Of a DNA stretch of 45,184 nt, positions 41,788 to 45,184 are shown one piece after another. Each line of letters begins with the position of its first letter. The stretch's first letter is position 1. The stretch is from the NCBI GenBank assembly GCA_902786265.1, contig CADACE010000038.1, positions 1 to 45,184 on the forward strand. The letters run 5' to 3'. Both the position numbers and the translations under genes were made by a program. Under the pieces are notes generated by a model that had not been told where the DNA came from, did not search any database, and was given only the letters and a program-made list of their open reading frames with translations. Source of the DNA: an uncultured Chloroflexota bacterium (GTDB lineage: Bacteria > Chloroflexota > Anaerolineae > Anaerolineales > Anaerolineaceae).

Positions 41788-44613
41788 ATGTTCAAAAAAC
41801 CGGAAGACCAAAAGCAGAATGATATCAGCATCCGCAATGGAGCGGATGCCGAAGAGCCGCGCGGAAGCATCGGCAATGAAGCTGTTCTTGAGAATGGTCT
41901 TCCGAACAATATCTCCAACGAAGCAAACAACGAACAGATCATCGAAGGGATGAAGGAAAATGAGCCGTACGGCAGCGGGATCGGCGGCAGGATCTCCAAA
42001 GAAGACGGGCTCGATCTTCTGAAAGGCCTCGAACAGATCCCGGAGGAAGAGAAAGTGCAGGATCCCCTCGAGGCCGGCCCGGATGCGGTCCCAACCAGTA
42101 CATTCGAAAATCTGGACTGGATCCCGGTCGAGGAGCCTGATGAGGAAGAGGATCTGTCGACCACCAAAGCGCACCGCCGGAAGAAAAAAACCGTTCCCAA
42201 AAAAGACAAGAAATCCCCGGAAAAGCCGAAGGAGAAACCCCGGGGCAAGGCGCCCGATCTGGGGTTGACAGACGAAGACATGGAGCCGATCAAAGGCTGG
42301 AATTTTGAGCCGGAGCGGTTTCCTCAGCGGCAGAGACAGAGCGGCGCCGGCAGGCTGGCCACCAAGATCGCCTATTATACCGGGAAGACCATCGGGAAAG
42401 CCTTCAGTTTCCTCCTCAAGCTGGCCGCTTTCCCATATGGCGCTTATCTGCTTTACAGAAAGTACTCCAACTGGAAGCATAACCGCTCCGGACTTCAGAA
42501 GAAAAGGGACTTCAAGAGCATCCCGGGATGGAACGGCGCGAAATTTGAAAACGGACCGAGGAACCCGGACGAGCTGGATATCGATTTCCGCCGGGTCCCG
42601 GAGGTCTGGGCCTATCCGATCGCCGCAGAAGCCGAGAAAGAACCCGACAAACCCCGCGCCCCAATCCTTTCCGTGTACATATCCCAGACGGAGGCTGGGG
42701 AATATACGCAGAACGATGATGATGGCAATACCGGCCACAGCGGGATCGGCATTGAATTCTCCCGTTACAGCAAGATCAACCATAAGTGGGAGCGTTTTAA
42801 CCTGCGCTATGGCTTTTTCCTCGCGGGCGGCATAAACACTGTTGCCACAGATGCCATGCTCGGCTACCATCAGGCGACCGTTCCCGGTCAGCTGATGAGT
42901 GAAAAAGGCCGCGAATACGATATCAGCCGGAGTTATCCGGTAAGCAACCGGCAGGTCAACGCGGTCCTGAAGGCTTCCAGGACCTATGCGGACAAAGGGT
43001 ACAACAATTACACACGGAACTGTACGACGTTCGCGAGGGAAATGATCGTGGATACGGCCGGGGTCCCCGGTACCAAATCTCTCTTTCAGCAGGATAAAGT
43101 CGAATTTTCGAAAAAGAATGACAGGCAGCTGTTCGGCGCCTCCATGATCACCAGCGAAAACAAAATCAGGTTTGGAACGAACATGACCAAGCTGCTGCAC
43201 GGGGATGACTATAACTATCAGGGGTTCGGGAACAAACGGGCAACGAAAGAAGAGTATGACCGGTATAAAAAATCCCTGTCATATTTCAAGGGAGTGCCGG
43301 ATAAAGCGGACCTGCCAAGCGTTGCCGGGGAAAACCTGCGCCGGGATACACGCTGGAAAACAGGCGGAATGGCCGGCGCAATGAGCAGGGGAAACAATAC
43401 GATGGACGATGCGAAAGAGAAATTGCCCGGGCGAGCTGAAAACCTCCTGGCAAATATCCGCAGCATTACCCCGGATGGACAGCTGGAGGGCGATATTCCC
43501 GAAGAACTGAGAGGGATCCTTGATCTGCTGGAACACATTGACCGTGCGACGGCGGATATCGATGTCAAATTATACAATCCGGACGAATTGCGCCGGATAC
43601 GCGGAAAGATGACGGATCTGATCGGCAAAATGAATTTGCTGCTGTATAAATATTACAAAAATGACAGCCGGATCCATTTCGATGTCATGAAGATCATCGA
43701 CCTCGCGACCGGTGCGATGGAAGATGCCGATTATCGATACACGCTGTATATGGAGGAAAACGAGGTCGGCAGCGGCGACCTGGGGACGATCCGCAATGAT
43801 ATAATGGTCAAAAAACAGACGTTTTCATCGAGAGACGGGAGTGCATCCGTGGAGATGACTCCGTCCATGCTGGAAGGATGGATGCAGATCTATAAGTCAC
43901 CGGATGAGGCGATCAGGAAGGCGGCAAGGTACAAAAATCTGGAAACAGGGGGCCGGAAAACAGACGCGGAAAGAAAAGAATACGAGAAACTGATGCGTAT
44001 CAATGAACTTGCCACTGATTTCAGCCGCTCCCACCGGTATATGCTGGATAAGGACGGGTTCTCCCGCCAGGATATGGATTATGCCTTCGCGCTGGAGAAG
44101 CGGGAAAGGAACAGCCTTGCGAACGAAAGCTTTGCCGGCGGCAAAACGTCCGGCGCGGTCTATCAGTCCCTCATCCTGGAAGATGTATTCAAGGGAATGA
44201 AAGAACGCGTCAGCAGCTTTATGGACAAAAATCATATCGAAGAAAATAAGGATCGTGACGCGCTGGCGGCCTGGCTTGATGAAGATATGGCGAAGTGCAT
44301 TAAAGATAAATCGGAAGTGATGACGAATATCGCCGGGGCACTGTGGAAATCACTGAATGTGGGAGGGCTGGGTCCTTCCCGGGATGATCTGCTGGATGAG
44401 CTGCTGGACCTCATCAAAACGAGGTGGATCGGCCGCCTTTTCCCTGAGGGGGCGCCGAAAAACGAGGACTTACTGCTCATCGATACCTCGGAAAAGAATT
44501 CCCGGAATGATCTGCTCCAAAGCGCATTCGACCGGGCCGCGGAAGGCGGAAAAATGACCCGTCAGCTGGACGCCTGTTTGCTTCGCCTGTTCTCGGAAGA
44601 GGATGTCCTTTAG
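41788..44613 (+). CDS. 941-residue unrecognised protein, possible papain-like core
   Basis: I do not recognise the family. Residues 1-160 are acidic and then very basic (RRKKKTVPKKDKKSPEKPKEK), likely disordered. Residues 200-225 (TIGKAFSFLLKLAAFPYGAYLLYRKY) are a moderately hydrophobic helix that may touch a membrane. Residues about 290-430 contain GHSGIGIEF (His317) and, about 95 residues later, YTRNCTTFAREMI (Cys412). A His-before-Cys order with GHxG and NCxxFA is typical of permuted NlpC/LRAT-like papain folds. The C-terminal half is mostly helical and charged. No signal peptide is seen. AGGTG lies about eight bases before the ATG. A second unknown gene follows at 44948. Confidence 0.8.
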   Translation: MFKKPEDQKQNDISIRNGADAEEPRGSIGNEAVLENGLPNNISNEANNEQIIEGMKENEPYGSGIGGRISKEDGLDLLKGLEQIPEEEKVQDPLEAGPDAVPTSTFENLDWIPVEEPDEEEDLSTTKAHRRKKKTVPKKDKKSPEKPKEKPRGKAPDLGLTDEDMEPIKGWNFEPERFPQRQRQSGAGRLATKIAYYTGKTIGKAFSFLLKLAAFPYGAYLLYRKYSNWKHNRSGLQKKRDFKSIPGWNGAKFENGPRNPDELDIDFRRVPEVWAYPIAAEAEKEPDKPRAPILSVYISQTEAGEYTQNDDDGNTGHSGIGIEFSRYSKINHKWERFNLRYGFFLAGGINTVATDAMLGYHQATVPGQLMSEKGREYDISRSYPVSNRQVNAVLKASRTYADKGYNNYTRNCTTFAREMIVDTAGVPGTKSLFQQDKVEFSKKNDRQLFGASMITSENKIRFGTNMTKLLHGDDYNYQGFGNKRATKEEYDRYKKSLSYFKGVPDKADLPSVAGENLRRDTRWKTGGMAGAMSRGNNTMDDAKEKLPGRAENLLANIRSITPDGQLEGDIPEELRGILDLLEHIDRATADIDVKLYNPDELRRIRGKMTDLIGKMNLLLYKYYKNDSRIHFDVMKIIDLATGAMEDADYRYTLYMEENEVGSGDLGTIRNDIMVKKQTFSSRDGSASVEMTPSMLEGWMQIYKSPDEAIRKAARYKNLETGGRKTDAERKEYEKLMRINELATDFSRSHRYMLDKDGFSRQDMDYAFALEKRERNSLANESFAGGKTSGAVYQSLILEDVFKGMKERVSSFMDKNHIEENKDRDALAAWLDEDMAKCIKDKSEVMTNIAGALWKSLNVGGLGPSRDDLLDELLDLIKTRWIGRLFPEGAPKNEDLLLIDTSEKNSRNDLLQSAFDRAAEGGKMTRQLDACLLRLFSEEDVL

Positions 44614-44947
44614 CAGAACCGGAAGCATGTTCATCCGCTGCGAAGAAACCACTTTATAAATATTTCACAATTTTGAACGATAAAAATCATCCTTAACTCC
44701 AAAAATTACTCGTGCTACCACATTTTTTTCGATTTGTCAAGGGACAACATTGCCGGTTTTCTTTTTTTAAATTGTGGTGTAGACTCCTTTATGAAATAAG
44801 AAATAAGAAGTAAGAAATATGAAAACAGGTTTTGGTGGCTGGTTATTAGTGGTTAGCATCTCAATGGAAATGCGGCTGAGCCGTTTCCGATTTCCACTAA
44901 ACCCTATACCCTAAACCCTATACCCTAAGGAAGGAGGAATGACCGGG
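44614..44947. other. intergenic region with low-complexity repeats
   Basis: No gene fits here. It holds a run of near-direct repeats GAAATAAGAAATAAGAAGTAAG (44792-44818), an imperfect hairpin GGAAATGCGGC/GCCGTTTCC near 44865-44888, and ACCCTATACCCTAA-type repeats (44900-44928) just before the next ribosome binding site. No clear terminator follows the 41788 gene. Confidence 0.5.
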
Positions 44948-45184
44948 ATGGCACAGACGAACGGCGAATTGCTGATCACTGAAACAGATGAATATCTTCG
45001 CAAAAACGAAAACGAGCCTGTTTCCGCGGACGCGGATGCTGCGCTGCCGTTTGAAGTGATCGACGAATACCTCGATGATCCCGCCGGATTTAACGATGTA
45101 TGCGCGAAGCTGTTCACGAAAGTTCAGTCCGTTTTTGACCTGGCTGTCAAATACAACCGTCATTCCTCTGACTATCTCAAAAGC
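44948..45184 (+). CDS. partial hypothetical protein, cut by right edge
   Basis: The frame is open from ATG 44948 to the edge (79 codons seen). GGAGG ends ten bases before this ATG; another ATG three codons earlier is too close to it. The visible part (MAQTNGELLITETDEYLRKN and on) is acidic, with no signal peptide or membrane helix. VSADADAALPFEVIDEYLDD and FNDVCAKLFTKVQSVFDLAVKYN look helical. I do not recognise it. It is about 330 bases after the 941-residue gene on the same strand and may belong with it. Confidence 0.65.
   Translation, partial: MAQTNGELLITETDEYLRKNENEPVSADADAALPFEVIDEYLDDPAGFNDVCAKLFTKVQSVFDLAVKYNRHSSDYLKS

Noticed and set aside
41773..43200. 475-codon minus-strand frame
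   Set aside because: It is antisense to the first half of the 941-residue gene and lacks a ribosome site or recognisable domain.
1..45184. tRNA or rRNA genes, CRISPR arrays, insertion sequences with transposase
   Set aside because: I looked for T-arm-like GGTTCGAATCC sequences, regularly spaced direct repeats and transposase motifs on both strands and saw none that hold up.

Overview
The window looks like chromosomal DNA of a bacterium with about half G+C by eye. It has short operons on both strands and clear Shine-Dalgarno sites. trpS, priA, an ECF sigma/ABC exporter operon and a SpoIIE/STAS pair show a chromosome rather than a plasmid or phage. A secreted protease carrying a sortase-like domain, and a very large Ig-like surface protein without an outer-membrane sorting signal, suggest a cell surface unlike that of a typical diderm. 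The layout of the protease C-terminus (an MPKTGF-type motif followed by a sortase fold) reminds me of proteins from Anaerolineae (Chloroflexota). A gut Bacillota cannot be excluded; this is inference, not proof.

Layout. Positions 1-190 are a GC-rich, foldable edge of unknown nature. 296-1456 is an unrecognised charged protein behind a strong promoter. 1457-2120 is gene-free and holds two copies of an inverted-repeat element plus other hairpins. 2121-8570 is a leftward set of housekeeping and small-molecule genes: a C_GCAxxG_C_C protein, a C69 dipeptidase, two GNAT acetyltransferases, trpS, a membrane-anchored unknown and two flavin-reductase-like (PNPOx fold) proteins. 8589-8726 is a MITE-like inverted repeat. 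8864-11890 is a rightward sigma factor/membrane protein/ABC ATPase/ABC permease operon ending in a strong hairpin. 11940-14414 is a subtilase fused to a sortase-like domain.

14575-26514 is a leftward polysaccharide operon of about 12 kb. In transcription order it encodes an SDR, a CMP-sugar synthetase fused to a KdsC-type phosphatase, a NeuB-family synthase, a capsule-type GT-B protein, a second divergent cytidylyltransferase, a D-2-hydroxyacid dehydrogenase, a DUF115/MptE-like protein, a GT2, a GT39 membrane transferase, a second GT2, a membrane protein and an AlkD-like protein. It starts at a recognisable promoter and ends at an intrinsic terminator. Together the genes should make, activate and transfer a nonulosonic-acid-type sugar onto a surface glycan.

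26710-31584 encodes a 1624-residue secreted Ig-like repeat protein. 31993-39150 holds an FkbH-like protein, PriA, a glycerophosphodiesterase, a DeoR-family regulator, an Sfp-type phosphopantetheinyl transferase and the remnant of a metallo-beta-lactamase-fold gene broken by an in-frame stop. 39264-41478 is a SpoIIE-type phosphatase plus STAS partner-switching module. 41788-44613 encodes a 941-residue unrecognised protein with a possible permuted papain-like (His then Cys) core. It is followed by a gene that runs off the right edge.

The strongest candidates for something new are the protease-sortase fusion, the nonulosonate operon with its unusual synthase and two cytidylyltransferases, and the large unrecognised protein near the right edge.
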